Shown: positions 37,926 through 48,019, counted from the first letter of the stretch. The stretch: 64,000 nt of DNA from Methylobacterium sp. CB376 (GCF_029714205.1 NZ_CP121648.1:6450501-6514500), one strand, 5' to 3'. Translations and numbers: made by a program. The notes: generated from the sequence alone by a model not told the origin.

Positions 37926-39434
37926 ATGACCGCACCATCCGACGACGCGACTCGGATCGCCACCGGCGTTCCCGGCCTGGATTACATCCTCGGCGGGGGC
38001 TACGCGGCGAACCGCGCGCATCTGATCGAGGGGCGGCCCGGCTCGGGCAAGACCACGCTGGCCCTGCAATTCCTGCTCGACGGCGCGCGTGCGGGGGAGC
38101 GCTGCCTCTACATCACGCTCTCGGAGAGCCGGCGCGAGCTCCTCAACGTCGCCGAGCGGCACGGCTGGAGCCTCGACGGGATCGAGGTGTTCGAGCTGGT
38201 GCCGCCGGAACTCTCCCTCGATCCCTCCCAGCAGCAGAGCCTCGTCCACTCGTCCGACCTCGAACTCGGCGAGACGGTCCGGATGGCGATCGCCGAGATC
38301 GACCGCATCAAGCCGCAGCGGGTGGTGGTCGACAGCCTGTCGGAGATCCGCCTGCTCTCGCAGGGCTCGCTGCGCTTCCGGCGCCAAGTGCTCGCCCTGC
38401 GCAGCTTCCTGCTCATCCACGACACGACCGCGCTGCTCCTCGACGACATCACCTCCGAGCAGGACGACCTGAACCTGCACAGCCTCTGCCACGCGGTGGT
38501 GCGGCTGGAGCAGCTCGCGCCCCTCTACGGCGGCGAGCGGCGGCGGCTGCGGGTGATCAAGATGCGGGCCACCGCCTTCCGGGGCGGCTACCACGACTTC
38601 GTGATCCGGAAGGGGGGCGTGTCGATCTTCCCCCGCCTGATCGCGGCCGAGCACGGCCACGCCTTCCCGGAGGAGAGGCTCACGAGCGGCATCGCCGCCT
38701 TCGACGCGCTGCTCGGCGGCGGGCTCGACCGGGGCACCAGCACGATGCTGCTCGGCCCCTCCGGGGTCGGCAAGTCGTCGAGCGCGCTCGCCTTCCTGGT
38801 GAGCGCCCTGCAGCGCGGCGATCACGCGCTGATCCTGAGCTTCGACGAGGCGTCGAGCGTGCTCAAGCGGCGGGCGCGGGGTCTCGGCATGGATATCGAG
38901 CCCTACTGCCAGTCGGGCCTGCTGCGGCTGGAGCAGATCGACCCGGCCGAGGTCTCGCCCGGCGAGCTCACGGCGATCGTGCGCGAGGCGGTGGAGCGGG
39001 ACGATGCCCGCGTCGTGCTGATCGACTCGCTCACCGGCTACCACAACGCCATGCCGGAGGAGCAGTACCTGCTGCTCCAGATGCACGAGATCCTGACCTA
39101 CCTGAACCAGCAGGGGGTCACGACCCTGCTGGTGCTGGCCCAGCACGGGCTGATCGGGCAGATGTCGTCGCCGATCGATCTCACCTACCTCAGCGACACG
39201 ATCCTGCTGTTCCGTTTCTTCGAGGCCGGGGGAGCGCTGCGGCGGGCGATCTCGGTGATCAAGAAGCGGGTCGGCCCGCACGAGGCCGCGATCCGGGAAC
39301 TGCGGATCGGCGGTGACGGTTTGCAGGTGGGCGAGCCCCTCTCGGCCTTCCGGGGCGTGCTGACGGGCGTTCCGACCTACGTGGGAGATCTCGGCCGGCT
39401 GCTGGCCGATCAGGGCGGTGATGAGCGAGACTGA
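37926..39434 (+). CDS. KaiC-like dual RecA-fold ATPase
   Basis: A 502-residue protein with two RecA/KaiC domains. Domain I begins RIATGVPGLDYILGGGYAAN with Walker A GRPGSGKTT near residue 36. Domain II begins LTSGIAAFDALLGGGLDRGT with Walker A GPSGVGKSS near 277. Walker B-like strands RVVVDSLSEIR and RVVLIDSLTGY are present. The length and two-domain form match KaiC, but there is no kaiA or kaiB here, so a clock is not implied. Its last 14 nt overlap the start of an HWE kinase gene, indicating a joint signalling unit. Such KaiC-kinase pairs are found in several alphaproteobacteria. Confidence 0.9.
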   Translation: MTAPSDDATRIATGVPGLDYILGGGYAANRAHLIEGRPGSGKTTLALQFLLDGARAGERCLYITLSESRRELLNVAERHGWSLDGIEVFELVPPELSLDPSQQQSLVHSSDLELGETVRMAIAEIDRIKPQRVVVDSLSEIRLLSQGSLRFRRQVLALRSFLLIHDTTALLLDDITSEQDDLNLHSLCHAVVRLEQLAPLYGGERRRLRVIKMRATAFRGGYHDFVIRKGGVSIFPRLIAAEHGHAFPEERLTSGIAAFDALLGGGLDRGTSTMLLGPSGVGKSSSALAFLVSALQRGDHALILSFDEASSVLKRRARGLGMDIEPYCQSGLLRLEQIDPAEVSPGELTAIVREAVERDDARVVLIDSLTGYHNAMPEEQYLLLQMHEILTYLNQQGVTTLLVLAQHGLIGQMSSPIDLTYLSDTILLFRFFEAGGALRRAISVIKKRVGPHEAAIRELRIGGDGLQVGEPLSAFRGVLTGVPTYVGDLGRLLADQGGDERD

Positions 39435-40461
39435 TCCACCGGTCCTGATCCTGGCTCCCACGGGCCGCGACGCCGTCGTGGCGAGCGCCATCCTGAGCGA
39501 GGGCGGCCTGCGGGCGGCCCTCTGCGCGGGGCTGCCCGACCTCGTGGCGCGCCTCGACGCGGGCAGCTGCGCGGTCGTCACCGAGGAGGCGCTGCGCGAC
39601 GCCGACCGGCGCGACCTCGCGGCCTGGATCGCCGGCCAGGAACCCTGGTCGGACTACCCGTTCCTGCTCCTGACCCTGCGCGGCTCCCCGCCCGATCCGC
39701 GACTGATGGAGATCCTGGGCAACGTGACGCTCCTGGAGCGGCCCTTCCACCCGACCACCCTGCTGACGGCGGCGCGCTTCGCCGTGCGGGCGCGCCGGCG
39801 CCAGCGCGAGGCCGCCGCCTTCCTGCGCGAGCGCCAGCAGACCGCCGAGCGCCAGACCCTCCTCATCCGCGAGCTGCACCACCGGGTGAAGAACACCCTG
39901 GCCACCGTGCAGGCCCTGCTCGGCGCCTCGTCGCGCTCGGCCACCAGCGTCGACGAGTTCTACCAGAGCTTCTCCGCCCGGGTGATCTCGCTCGCCAAGA
40001 CCCACAATCTCCTCACCGACGATTACTGGCAGATGGCCTCGCTGCAGGAGATGCTGGAGAACGAACTCGCCCCCTACAACGACGCGGAGGGGCGGCGCAT
40101 CGCCCTCGACGGCCCGCCCGTGGAGCTGACGGCGGACCTCGCGGTGCCGACCGGGATGGCGATCCACGAACTCACCACCAACGCCGCCAAGCACGGGGCG
40201 CTCTCGGTGCCGGAGGGCCGCATCGCGGTGCGCTGGGAGATCAGGGCGGCGGAGGGCGCCCGGCGGCTGCGGCTCGACTGGACCGAGCGCGGCGGCCCGC
40301 CGGCCCGCCCGCCCACCCGCAAGGGCTTCGGCTCGACCCTGCTGCAACGGGTGCTGACCATGCAGTGCGGGGCGGATATCCGCTTCGACTTCGCCCCGGC
40401 CGGCCTGCATTTCCGGATGGAGGCGCCCCTGGTGGAGACCCGCACGGTCCCCCATTATTGA
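39421..40461 (+). CDS. Response-regulator-like HWE/HisKA_2 histidine kinase
   Basis: A 346-residue protein. Residues 1-125 resemble a receiver fold (PVLILAPTGRDAVVASAILS, DYPFLLLTLRG, LERPFHPTTLLTAARFAVRA). The expected phospho-acceptor Asp is not clear, so it may be a pseudo-receiver. A coiled stretch (RRQREAAAFLRERQQTAERQ) leads to the HWE/HisKA_2 box LIRELHHRVKNTLATVQALL with His near 153. An ATPase domain follows with an N box (AIHELTTNAAKHGAL) and G box (RKGFGSTLLQRV). The start overlaps the kaiC-like gene, so its input is probably the KaiC-like ATPase. Confidence 0.9.
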   Translation: MSETDPPVLILAPTGRDAVVASAILSEGGLRAALCAGLPDLVARLDAGSCAVVTEEALRDADRRDLAAWIAGQEPWSDYPFLLLTLRGSPPDPRLMEILGNVTLLERPFHPTTLLTAARFAVRARRRQREAAAFLRERQQTAERQTLLIRELHHRVKNTLATVQALLGASSRSATSVDEFYQSFSARVISLAKTHNLLTDDYWQMASLQEMLENELAPYNDAEGRRIALDGPPVELTADLAVPTGMAIHELTTNAAKHGALSVPEGRIAVRWEIRAAEGARRLRLDWTERGGPPARPPTRKGFGSTLLQRVLTMQCGADIRFDFAPAGLHFRMEAPLVETRTVPHY

Positions 40462-40530
40462 CCGGCACGGAATCGGATGCGCCGCGCCGCCCGGCCCGGC
40501 GCGCGGGACCCAGGGTCAAGGAGGGGATCA

Positions 40531-40821
40531 ATGAACGGTCACATCTACGGGGCGCTCGGGCAACCGGGCGTCGGCTTCTTCATGGCAATCGTCATCGGGG
40601 CGCTGGCGGGCTGGCTCGCGGAGAAATTCACCTCCTCGACCATGGGCCTCCTCGCCAACATCGTGCTCGGCATCATCGGCGGCGTGGTCGGCAACTTCCT
40701 GGCGGCGCAGCTCCACATCCCGATCTTCGGCTTCTGGCGCAACCTGATCTCCGCGACGGTCGGCGCCGTGATCGTCATCACCGTCTACCGGGCCGTGAAG
40801 GGGCAGCGCCCGACCTACTGA
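40531..40821 (+). CDS. GlsB/YeaQ/YmgE family membrane protein
   Basis: A 96-residue inner-membrane protein with three helices. It shows the transglycosylase-associated-protein signature: GFFMAIVIGALAGWLAEKF, then MGLLANIVLGIIGGVVGNFL and LISATVGAVIVITVYRAV. GGAGGG precedes the ATG at 40531. Family members are small stress-induced membrane proteins of unknown mechanism. It lies between the KaiC-kinase pair and lipA. Confidence 0.9.
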   Translation: MNGHIYGALGQPGVGFFMAIVIGALAGWLAEKFTSSTMGLLANIVLGIIGGVVGNFLAAQLHIPIFGFWRNLISATVGAVIVITVYRAVKGQRPTY

Positions 40822-40926
40822 GCCGGGCGCGCGGCGGGGCGTCACGTCCCATTTGCCCCGCGGGCGGCGAGCCCTTAAGTCAGGGCCTCGGCGCCCCAGG
40901 GGTTGGGCGCCGCGCCCGGATCGCCC

Positions 40927-41889
40927 ATGGCCGTCGTCCTCGATCTCCTCGCCCACGATGCCCGCCCGCGCCACCCGGAGAAGGCGCACCGGCCCGACCA
41001 GCCGATCCAGCGCAAGCCCGACTGGATCCGCGTCAAGGCGCCGGGCTCGCCCGGCTGGGCCGAGACCAACCGGATCGTGCGCGAGCACGGGCTCGTCACG
41101 GTCTGCGAGGAGGCGGGCTGCCCCAACATCGGCGAGTGCTGGGAGAAGAAGCACGCCACCTTCATGATCATGGGGGATACCTGCACGCGGGCCTGCGCCT
41201 TCTGCAACGTGCGCACCGGCCTGCCGCAGGCCCTCGACGGGGAGGAGCCCGCCCGCGTCGCCGACGCGGTGGCGAGGCTCGGCCTCTCGCACGTGGTCGT
41301 CACCTCGGTCGACCGGGACGACCTCGGGGACGGGGGCGCGGGCCATTTCGCGGCGGTGATCGGGGCGATCCGGCGGGCGAGCCCGGGCACCACCATCGAG
41401 GTGCTCACCCCCGACTTCCTGCGCAAGGACGGGGCCCTGGAGGTGGTGGTCGCGGCCAAGCCCGACGTCTTCAACCACAACCTTGAGACGGTGCCGTCGA
41501 AGTACCTCACGGTCCGCCCGGGCGCCCGCTACTTCCACTCGATGCGCCTCCTCCAGAAGGTGAAGGAGCTCGATCCGACCATGTTCACCAAGTCGGGGAT
41601 CATGGTGGGCCTGGGCGAGGAGCGCAACGAGGTGCTTCAGCTGATGGACGACCTGCGCTCGGCCGACGTCGATTTCCTCACCATCGGCCAGTACCTGCAG
41701 CCGACGAAGAAGCACCATCCGGTGCTGCGCTTCGTGCCGCCCGAGGAGTTCCGGGCCTATGAAACCACGGCCTACGCCAAGGGTTTCCTCCTGGTCTCGG
41801 CGACGCCGCTGACGCGCTCCTCCCACCATGCCGGGGCGGATTTCGCAAGGCTCTCCCAAGCCCGGCGCGACCGCCTCGCCACCGCCTGA
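40927..41889 (+). CDS. lipA: Lipoyl synthase
   Basis: A 320-residue radical-SAM enzyme that inserts sulphur into octanoyl-lipoyl domains. The auxiliary cluster motif [13 protein letters not shown] and the radical-SAM motif [10 protein letters not shown] are both complete, and the C-terminal TRSSHHAG supplies the serine ligand. Its substrates include the lipoyl domains of PdhB and PdhC encoded at 12.3 and 14.7 kb. ATG 40927 gives [20 protein letters not shown]. The downstream quinone-binding gene starts 1 nt after its stop, so they are co-transcribed. Confidence 0.98.
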   Translation: MAVVLDLLAHDARPRHPEKAHRPDQPIQRKPDWIRVKAPGSPGWAETNRIVREHGLVTVCEEAGCPNIGECWEKKHATFMIMGDTCTRACAFCNVRTGLPQALDGEEPARVADAVARLGLSHVVVTSVDRDDLGDGGAGHFAAVIGAIRRASPGTTIEVLTPDFLRKDGALEVVVAAKPDVFNHNLETVPSKYLTVRPGARYFHSMRLLQKVKELDPTMFTKSGIMVGLGEERNEVLQLMDDLRSADVDFLTIGQYLQPTKKHHPVLRFVPPEEFRAYETTAYAKGFLLVSATPLTRSSHHAGADFARLSQARRDRLATA

Positions 41890-41890
41890 C

Positions 41891-42346
41891 ATGCCGAGCT
41901 TCCGCACCACCCGCAGCGTCCGCCACAGCCCGGACGACATGTTCGCCCTCGTCGCCGACGTCGAGCGCTACCCCGAATTCCTGCCGCTCTGCGACGCGCT
42001 GCGGGTGCTGCGGCGCCAGCCGGGCGAGGCCGGGGGCGAGATCCTCGTCGCCGAGATGAGCGTCGGCTACAAGGCGATCTCGGAGCGCTTCACCACCCGC
42101 GTCCAGCTCGACCGCCCCAACCTGCGCATCGTGGCCGAGTACATCGACGGCCCGTTCCGCCACCTGGAGAACCGCTGGACCTTCCGGGAGGCGCCGGGCG
42201 GGGGCTGCCTGGTCGAATTCTACATCACCTACGAGTTCAAGAGCCTCGCCCTCGGGCTGCTCATGGGCAAGATGTTCGACCGCGCCTTCCGCAAGTTCAC
42301 GGACGCGTTCGAGAGCCGGGCGGACCGGATCTACGCGCGGGCCTGA
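41891..42346 (+). CDS. COQ10/RatA-like START-domain protein
   Basis: A 151-residue SRPBCC-fold protein (MPSFRTTRSVRHSPDDMFAL, VADVERYPEFLPLC, YIDGPFRHLENRWTF, FYITYEFKSLALGLLMGKMF). The family binds ubiquinone in mitochondria (Coq10), and the E. coli member is called RatA. In this context a quinone chaperone role is the better guess. ATG 41891 is 1 nt after lipA ends. Its stop codon lies inside the long palindrome that separates it from cinA. Confidence 0.88.
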   Translation: MPSFRTTRSVRHSPDDMFALVADVERYPEFLPLCDALRVLRRQPGEAGGEILVAEMSVGYKAISERFTTRVQLDRPNLRIVAEYIDGPFRHLENRWTFREAPGGGCLVEFYITYEFKSLALGLLMGKMFDRAFRKFTDAFESRADRIYARA

Positions 42347-42395
42347 TACGCCATCCGGTTGATGGCTTCGCCATCAACCGGATGGCGTATCAGGC
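42341..42395. terminator. Perfect 26-bp palindrome, probable bidirectional terminator
   Basis: 42341-42366 is exactly complementary to 42370-42395 with a 3-nt loop. It contains the stop of the COQ10-like gene and lies just beyond the stop of the convergent cinA-like gene. Confidence 0.75.
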
Positions 42396-42426
42396 GCTGT
42401 CCGGACGTGATCGTCCGGGCAGCGCA

Positions 42427-42927
42427 TCACACCTCGGTCAGCGCCGCCTCCAGCAGCCCGAGGGCGTCCTCCACCGCCTTGCGGCGCACCTCCGCCCGGC
42501 CGATATCGCCGTAGCGCCGCTCCAGGTGGCGCATCGCGCGCCCGGCCGTGACGAGGCCGAAATGCACGAGGCCGACCGGCTTCGTGGCGGTGGCGCCGGA
42601 AGGGCCGGCGATGCCCGTGATGGCGAGCGCCACGTCGGCGCGGGAATGGGCGAGCGCCCCGTCCGCCATCGCCCGGGCCACCGGCTCGCTCACCGCGCCG
42701 TGCTCGGAGATCAGGCCGAAATCGACGCCCAGCACCTCGGCCTTGGCCTCGTTCGAGTAGGTGACGAAGCCCCGCTCCACCACCGCGGAGGAGCCTGCCA
42801 CTTCGGTGAGCAGCCCCGCCAGCAGGCCCCCGGTGCAGGATTCGGCGGTGACGATCCGGCGCCTGCGCTCCCGGTAGGCGGCGATGAGCACGCCCGCGCG
42901 GGCGATGAGGGCGGTGTCGGTGATCAC
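42427..42927 (-). CDS. pncC: CinA C-terminal domain / nicotinamide-nucleotide amidase
   Basis: A 166-residue single-domain protein of the PncC family, which deamidates NMN to nicotinic acid mononucleotide in pyridine-nucleotide salvage. Motifs are TAESCTGGLLAGLLTEVAGS with the catalytic Ser/Thr region, GFVTYSNEAKAEVLGV, and ITGIAGPSGATATKPVGLVH. The N-terminal MoCF domain of full-length CinA is absent, as is usual in alphaproteobacteria. GTG 42927 is 11 nt after the ispDF stop and has GAGGGA upstream, so it is in one operon with ispDF. Confidence 0.93.
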   Translation of the reverse strand: MITDTALIARAGVLIAAYRERRRRIVTAESCTGGLLAGLLTEVAGSSAVVERGFVTYSNEAKAEVLGVDFGLISEHGAVSEPVARAMADGALAHSRADVALAITGIAGPSGATATKPVGLVHFGLVTAGRAMRHLERRYGDIGRAEVRRKAVEDALGLLEAALTEV

Positions 42928-42938
42928 GCGGCGCTCCC

Positions 42939-44171
42939 TCAGGCGGCGGGCAGGCGGAGCGTCGCGGCGGCCTGGGCGGCGAGCCCCTCGGCCCGCCCCA
43001 CGAAGCCGAGCGCCTCGGTCGTGGTCGCCTTGATCGAGACCGATCCGACGGGGATCCCCGCCACCTCGGCGATGCGGGCGCGGATCGCCTCCCGGTGCGG
43101 GCCGATGCGGGGCTGCTCGCACAGCACCGTGACGTCGAGATGGTCGATGACGCCGCCGCGGGCCGCCACCCGGGCGACCGCGTCGGCCAGGAACTGATCC
43201 GAGGAGGCGCCGCGCCAGCGCGGGTCGCTCGGCGGGAAGTGCACGCCGATGTCGCCGTCCGCCAGCGCCCCCAGGATCGCGTCGGTGAGCGCGTGCAGCA
43301 CCACGTCGCCGTCCGAATGGGCGAGCACGCCGCGCGCGGCCGGGATGCGCACGCCGCCGAGCCAGACGTGGTCGCCCTCCGTGAAGGCGTGCACGTCGAA
43401 GCCGGTGCCGAGACGGGTGACGAGGGTCATGGCATCTCCTGGAGCATCCCCTGGGGCGGGCGCGGCGCCGCCCGGGCCCGCGAAGGCGCGGTCCGCCTCC
43501 TCGAGGTCGGCCGCCTGCGTGATCTTGCGGTTGCGGACGTCGCCGGGGAAGACCGTCACGGGCAGGCCCGCCCACTCGGCGAGCGCCCCGTCATCCGTGA
43601 AGGCGTCGAGGCCCTGGGCGGCGGCGCGGCGATGCGCGTCGCGCAGCAGCGCGAAGCCGAAGGCCTGCGGGGTCTGCACGGCCCGCAGGGCATCCCGCGG
43701 CGGGGTCTCGCGCACCACGCCCGCCGCGTCCACGCGCTTGATCGTGTCGCTGACCGGCACGCCCGGGACCGCGGCGCCGTGGAGGCGCGCCGCCGCGATC
43801 GCCCGCTCGATCAGCGCCTCGTCCACGAAGGGCCGCGCGGCGTCGTGGACGAGCACGAGGTCCGGCGCCCCGGCGCGCTCCAGCGCGTCCAGTCCCGCCC
43901 GCACCGAATCCTGGCGCGTCGCCCCGCCCGGGACCGGCGGGAGCAGCTTGGCGGCGAGATCGCCCAGACCGGCGAGGCACTCCGCGTAGAAGGCGGCGGC
44001 GTCGGGCGCGATCACGACCTGGATCCGCGCCAGGCCCGGATGCCGCGCCAGCGCCTCGAGCGTCCGGGTCAGGACCGCCTTGCCGCCGACGCGGCGATAT
44101 TGCTTGGGAGTGCCGCCGCCGACGCGGATGCCGCGGCCCGCGGCGACGACGACCGCGGCAGTCTCGGACAT
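42939..44171 (-). CDS. ispDF: Bifunctional IspD/IspF enzyme of the MEP isoprenoid pathway
   Basis: A 410-residue fusion. The N-terminal IspD part (1-230) has [31 protein letters not shown] and TPQAFGF, and makes CDP-ME from MEP. The C-terminal IspF part (from ~250) has GTGFDVHAF with metal-binding Asp/His, [18 protein letters not shown] and [11 protein letters not shown], and cyclises CDP-MEP. The fusion is typical of alphaproteobacteria. ATG 44171 gives [14 protein letters not shown]. It is divergent from dusB, with a ~140-bp shared promoter region. Confidence 0.97.
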   Translation of the reverse strand: MSETAAVVVAAGRGIRVGGGTPKQYRRVGGKAVLTRTLEALARHPGLARIQVVIAPDAAAFYAECLAGLGDLAAKLLPPVPGGATRQDSVRAGLDALERAGAPDLVLVHDAARPFVDEALIERAIAAARLHGAAVPGVPVSDTIKRVDAAGVVRETPPRDALRAVQTPQAFGFALLRDAHRRAAAQGLDAFTDDGALAEWAGLPVTVFPGDVRNRKITQAADLEEADRAFAGPGGAAPAPGDAPGDAMTLVTRLGTGFDVHAFTEGDHVWLGGVRIPAARGVLAHSDGDVVLHALTDAILGALADGDIGVHFPPSDPRWRGASSDQFLADAVARVAARGGVIDHLDVTVLCEQPRIGPHREAIRARIAEVAGIPVGSVSIKATTTEALGFVGRAEGLAAQAAATLRLPAA

Positions 44172-44311
44172 GGACCGGATCCTCACACGGCGGGGACGCG
44201 CGTCCCGACGGGATGCCCGTTCCTAGAAGGGGTGCGGCGCAAAATCAAATCGGCGGCCTGCGAAGCTTCTCCGCTTGCGCACGGCCGAGTTTTGGCTATT
44301 TGTTGTGCAGA

Positions 44312-45388
44312 ATGAAGATTGACCATTCTTTGAGCGGCCAGCGGCCCGGGCCCGATCCGGGAGCGCCGCCACCCGAACCGGGGGCGCGCGCGCCCGGCGC
44401 CCTGCTCGCCCCCCTGTCGGGCGTGACCGACCTGCATCTGCGCCGGATCGCCCGCCGGTGCGGGGCCAGCGCGGTCGTCTCCGAGATGGTGGCGGCGGAG
44501 GATCTCGCCCGCGGCAGCGCGGAGGCGCGGCTGCGGGCCGAGGGCGAGGGGGTGCGGCCGCACGTGGTCCAGCTCGCCGGCTGCGACCCGCGCTGGATGG
44601 CGGAGGGCGCCCGGCTGGCGGAGGCGAACGGCGCCGACGTGATCGACGTCAACATGGGCTGCCCGGCCAAGAAGGTCACGGGCGGGGAGGCGGGCTCGGC
44701 GCTGATGCGCGACCTCGACCACGCGGCGCGGCTGCTGGCGGCGGTGCGGGAGGCGGTGGCGGTGCCGGTCACGGTCAAGATGCGCCTCGGCTGGGACGAC
44801 GCGTCCCGCAACGCGCCGGACCTCGCGCGCCGGGCCGAGGCCCTCGGCCTGTCCGCCGTCACGGTGCATGGCCGCACGCGCCAGCAATTCTACGCCGGCC
44901 GGGCCGATTGGGCGGCGATCCGCGCGGTGGTCGAGGCGGTGTCGATCCCGGTCGTGGCCAACGGAGATGTGGGCAGCCTCGCCGAGGCCCGCGCCTGCCT
45001 GGCGGAATCCGGGGCGGCGGCGGTGATGATCGGCCGGGCGGCGGTCGGCCGGCCCTGGCTCGTCGGCGCGGTGGCGGCCGGCTTGCGCGGCGCGCCCGCG
45101 CCCGCCCTGACGCGGGCGGCGCAGGCGGACCTCGCGGGGGAGCATTACGAGGGCCTGCTCGCCCTCTACGGCGTCGCCATGGGGGTGCGGCACGCCCGCA
45201 AGCACCTGGCGGCCTACGCGGACCACGCGGGCGGCCTCGCCGCAGGCGAGCGGGCGCGCCTCGTCACCACGACCGACCCGGCCGAGGCGCTGGCGCTGCT
45301 GCGCCGGGCCTTCGCGGGCGAGGGAGTCGCGGGGGAGGCGGCACCGGCCGCGGAGTGGGCGGCACCGGCCGCGGAGTGGGCGGCATGA
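44312..45388 (+). CDS. dusB: tRNA-dihydrouridine synthase, DusB type
   Basis: A 358-residue flavoprotein reducing uridine to dihydrouridine in tRNA. The TIM barrel starts [20 protein letters not shown]. The catalytic cysteine is in [10 protein letters not shown], followed by [32 protein letters not shown] and VANGDVGS. DusB is the usual first gene of ntr operons (nifR3), and here its stop overlaps the ntrB start (ATGA). The C-terminal tail consists of AAPAAEW repeats encoded by two perfect 21-bp units (45338-45379). Confidence 0.95.
   Translation: MKIDHSLSGQRPGPDPGAPPPEPGARAPGALLAPLSGVTDLHLRRIARRCGASAVVSEMVAAEDLARGSAEARLRAEGEGVRPHVVQLAGCDPRWMAEGARLAEANGADVIDVNMGCPAKKVTGGEAGSALMRDLDHAARLLAAVREAVAVPVTVKMRLGWDDASRNAPDLARRAEALGLSAVTVHGRTRQQFYAGRADWAAIRAVVEAVSIPVVANGDVGSLAEARACLAESGAAAVMIGRAAVGRPWLVGAVAAGLRGAPAPALTRAAQADLAGEHYEGLLALYGVAMGVRHARKHLAAYADHAGGLAAGERARLVTTTDPAEALALLRRAFAGEGVAGEAAPAAEWAAPAAEWAA
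45338..45379 (+). repeat. 21-bp perfect tandem duplication at the dusB 3' end
   Basis: Two identical units starting GCGGCACCGGCCGCGGAGTG lie directly before the ntrB start codon. They keep the dusB frame and add seven residues. Confidence 0.85.
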
Positions 45389-46488
45389 GCGCGCCCACCT
45401 GCGACGCGATCATCAACGCGCTGCCGCTGCCGGTGCTCACCATCGGGCCGGACGAGCGCATCCTCCAGGTCAACATGGCCGCGGAGCACTTCTTCGACTA
45501 TTCGCGCCGGCTGATGCAGCGCCAGCGCCTGCGCGACATCATCCCGTTCTCCTCGCCGATCATCGCCCTGGTGAACGAGGTGCGGCGGCGGCACGCGAGT
45601 GTCAGCGAGTACCGGGTGGAGCTCGGCTCGCCGCGCTCCGGCGTCGAGCGCAGCGTCGACGTGTTCGCGACCTATCTCGACGACGAGATGGTGGTCCTGA
45701 TGCTGCAGGAGCGCACCATCGCGGACAAGATGAACCGCCAGCTCACCCATCGGCAGGCGGCCCGCTCGATGGTGGCGCTCGGCGCCATGCTGGCCCACGA
45801 GATCAAGAACCCGCTCGCCGGCATCCGGGGCGCCGCCCAGCTGCTGGAGCAGTCGGCGGGCGAGGACGACCGCATGCTGACGCGGCTGATCTGCGACGAG
45901 GCCGACCGGATCGTGCGCCTCGTCGAGCGCATGGAGCTGTTCGGGGACGAGCGCCCGGTCGAGCGCGGGCCGGTCAACGTCCACGGCGTCCTCGACCAGG
46001 TGAAGCGCTCGGCCCAGTCCGGCTTCGCCCGCCACATCCGCTTCGTCGAGAATTACGACCCCTCGCTGCCGCCGGTGCTCGGCAACCGCGACCAGCTGGT
46101 CCAGGTGATCCTCAACCTCGTGAAGAATGCCGCCGAGGCGATCGGCGCGGACGCGGTCGACGGCGAGATCACCCTCTCGACCGCCTTCCGCACGGGGTTG
46201 CGCCTGCAGGTGCCGGGCTCGCGCGAGCGGGTGAGCCTGCCGATCGAGGTCGCGGTGCGCGACAACGGGCCGGGCGTGAGCGCCGACCTGCTCCCCGACC
46301 TCTTCGACCCTTTCGTGACCACCAAGGCCCAGGGGTCGGGGCTCGGCCTCGCCCTCGTCGCCAAGATCGTCGGGGACCACGGCGGCATCGTCGAGTGCGA
46401 TCCCGCCCCCCGCCGGACCACCTTCCGCGTACTCCTGCCGATGTCCCACGCCCGCGACGGGCGCGAATCGGCCCCGGATGCCGAGTGA
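45385..46488 (+). CDS. ntrB: Nitrogen regulation sensor histidine kinase NtrB
   Basis: A 367-residue cytoplasmic kinase. N-terminal PAS domain ([31 protein letters not shown]), H box [20 protein letters not shown] with His near 137, N box [10 protein letters not shown] and G box [19 protein letters not shown]. It controls NtrC phosphorylation according to PII/nitrogen status. The start overlaps the dusB stop, so dusB-ntrB-ntrC form one operon. Confidence 0.97.
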   Translation: MSAPTCDAIINALPLPVLTIGPDERILQVNMAAEHFFDYSRRLMQRQRLRDIIPFSSPIIALVNEVRRRHASVSEYRVELGSPRSGVERSVDVFATYLDDEMVVLMLQERTIADKMNRQLTHRQAARSMVALGAMLAHEIKNPLAGIRGAAQLLEQSAGEDDRMLTRLICDEADRIVRLVERMELFGDERPVERGPVNVHGVLDQVKRSAQSGFARHIRFVENYDPSLPPVLGNRDQLVQVILNLVKNAAEAIGADAVDGEITLSTAFRTGLRLQVPGSRERVSLPIEVAVRDNGPGVSADLLPDLFDPFVTTKAQGSGLGLALVAKIVGDHGGIVECDPAPRRTTFRVLLPMSHARDGRESAPDAE

Positions 46489-46506
46489 CCCCAGAAGAGC
46501 GGTTCC

Positions 46507-47967
46507 ATGCCGAACGGACACATCATCGTGGCGGATGACGACGCCGCCATCCGCACCGTCCTCAACCAGGCGCTCTCCCGGGCCGGCTACGAGGTGCGCT
46601 CGACGGGCAACGCCGCCACGCTCTGGCGCTGGGTGGCGCAGGGCGACGGCGATCTCGTGATCACCGACGTGGTGATGCCCGACGAGAACGCCTTCGACCT
46701 GCTGCCCCGGATCAAGCGGGTGCGGCCGGACCTGCCGATCATCGTCATGAGCGCCCAGAACACCTTCATGACGGCGATCCGGGCCTCCGAGCGGGGCGCC
46801 TACGAGTACCTGCCCAAGCCCTTCGACCTCAAGGAACTCACCGCCATCGTGGGGCGGGCCCTGTCGCGGCCGCGGGGCAACGCGCTTCCCGGCGCGGCGC
46901 CCGAGAACGAGGACATCCCGCTGGTCGGGCGCTCGCCCGCCATGCAGGAGATCTACCGCTCGCTCGCCCGGCTGATGCCCACCGACCTCACGGTGATGAT
47001 CACGGGCGAGTCCGGCACCGGCAAGGAGCTCGTCGCCCGGGCCCTGCACGATTACGGCCGCCGCCGGGCGGGGCCCTTCGTCCCGGTCAACATGGCGGCG
47101 ATCCCGCGCGACCTCATCGAATCCGAGCTGTTCGGCCACGAGAAGGGCGCCTTCACGGGGGCGACCGCCCGCTCGGCCGGGCGCTTCGAGCAGGCGGAGG
47201 GCGGAACCCTCTTCCTCGACGAGATCGGCGACATGCCGATGGAGGCCCAGACCCGCCTCCTGCGCGTCCTGCAGCAGGGCGAGTACACCACGGTCGGCGG
47301 GCGCGTGCCGATCAAGACCAACGTCCGCATCATCGCGGCCACCAACAAGGACCTGCGGGTCTCGATCCAGCAGGGCATCTTCCGCGAGGACCTGTTCTTC
47401 CGCCTCAACGTGGTGCCGCTGCGCCTGCCGGCTCTGCGCGAGCGCACCGAGGACGTGCCCGACCTCGTGCGCCACTTCTTCACCCTGGTCGAGCGGGAGG
47501 GGCTGAGCCGCAAGCAGCTCGACGCGGACGCGATGGAGCGCCTCAAGCGCTACCGCTGGCCGGGCAACGTGCGCGAACTCGAGAATCTCGTGCGGCGCCT
47601 CGCGGCGCTCTACCCGCAGGAGACGATCACCGGCCCGGTGATCGAGGCCGAACTCGACACGCTGCCCCTCGCGGCGCCCGCGCCGGCGGGCGGCGGCGCG
47701 CGCAAGGGCACGCCCGACGCGGAGGGGCTCTCGGCGGCCGTGGAGCGCCACCTCGCCGAGTACTTTTCGGGCTTCCGGGACACGCTGCCGCCGCCCGGCC
47801 TCTACCACCGCGTGTTGCGCGAGATCGAGGGCCCGCTCATCGGCGCCGCGCTGGCGGCGACGCGCGGCAACCAGATTCGGGCTGCCGAGCTGCTCGGCGT
47901 CAACCGCAATACCCTGCGCAAGAAGGTGCGGGACCTCGATCTGCAGGTCTTCCGCACGCCGCGCTAG
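46507..47967 (+). CDS. ntrC: Nitrogen assimilation response regulator NtrC
   Basis: A 486-residue sigma-54 activator. Receiver domain with phospho-acceptor Asp near 55 ([10 protein letters not shown]), AAA+ domain with Walker A GESGTGKE, the sigma-54-contacting GAFTGA loop near 214 and Walker [13 protein letters not shown]-terminal Fis-type helix-turn-helix follows ([20 protein letters not shown]). It activates nitrogen-scavenging promoters. In most relatives ntrY follows directly; here ntrY begins 7.3 kb later. Confidence 0.98.
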   Translation: MPNGHIIVADDDAAIRTVLNQALSRAGYEVRSTGNAATLWRWVAQGDGDLVITDVVMPDENAFDLLPRIKRVRPDLPIIVMSAQNTFMTAIRASERGAYEYLPKPFDLKELTAIVGRALSRPRGNALPGAAPENEDIPLVGRSPAMQEIYRSLARLMPTDLTVMITGESGTGKELVARALHDYGRRRAGPFVPVNMAAIPRDLIESELFGHEKGAFTGATARSAGRFEQAEGGTLFLDEIGDMPMEAQTRLLRVLQQGEYTTVGGRVPIKTNVRIIAATNKDLRVSIQQGIFREDLFFRLNVVPLRLPALRERTEDVPDLVRHFFTLVEREGLSRKQLDADAMERLKRYRWPGNVRELENLVRRLAALYPQETITGPVIEAELDTLPLAAPAPAGGGARKGTPDAEGLSAAVERHLAEYFSGFRDTLPPPGLYHRVLREIEGPLIGAALAATRGNQIRAAELLGVNRNTLRKKVRDLDLQVFRTPR

Positions 47968-47983
47968 CGTCGCCGGCAGACCC

Positions 47984-48019
47984 GGGCGGCCGCGGCACAG
48001 CAGATCCGCGGCCTCGCCC
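47984..48019 (+). terminator. Hairpin after ntrC
   Basis: GGGCGGCCGCGG at 47984-47995 pairs with CCGCGGCCTCGCCC at 48006-48019 apart from a bulge, 17 nt after the ntrC stop. It fits the end of the dusB-ntrBC operon. Confidence 0.45.

Noticed and set aside
44290..44311. Possible sigma-54 promoter (TGGCTA...TGTGC) directly upstream of dusB.
   Set aside because: The -12 element does not match TTGC and the site would overlap the start codon region. An NtrC-controlled dusB-ntrBC promoter is plausible but not supported by this match.
45214..47808. Long minus-strand open frame opposite dusB-ntrB-ntrC.
   Set aside because: Antisense shadow of three well-conserved genes, with no recognisable motif.
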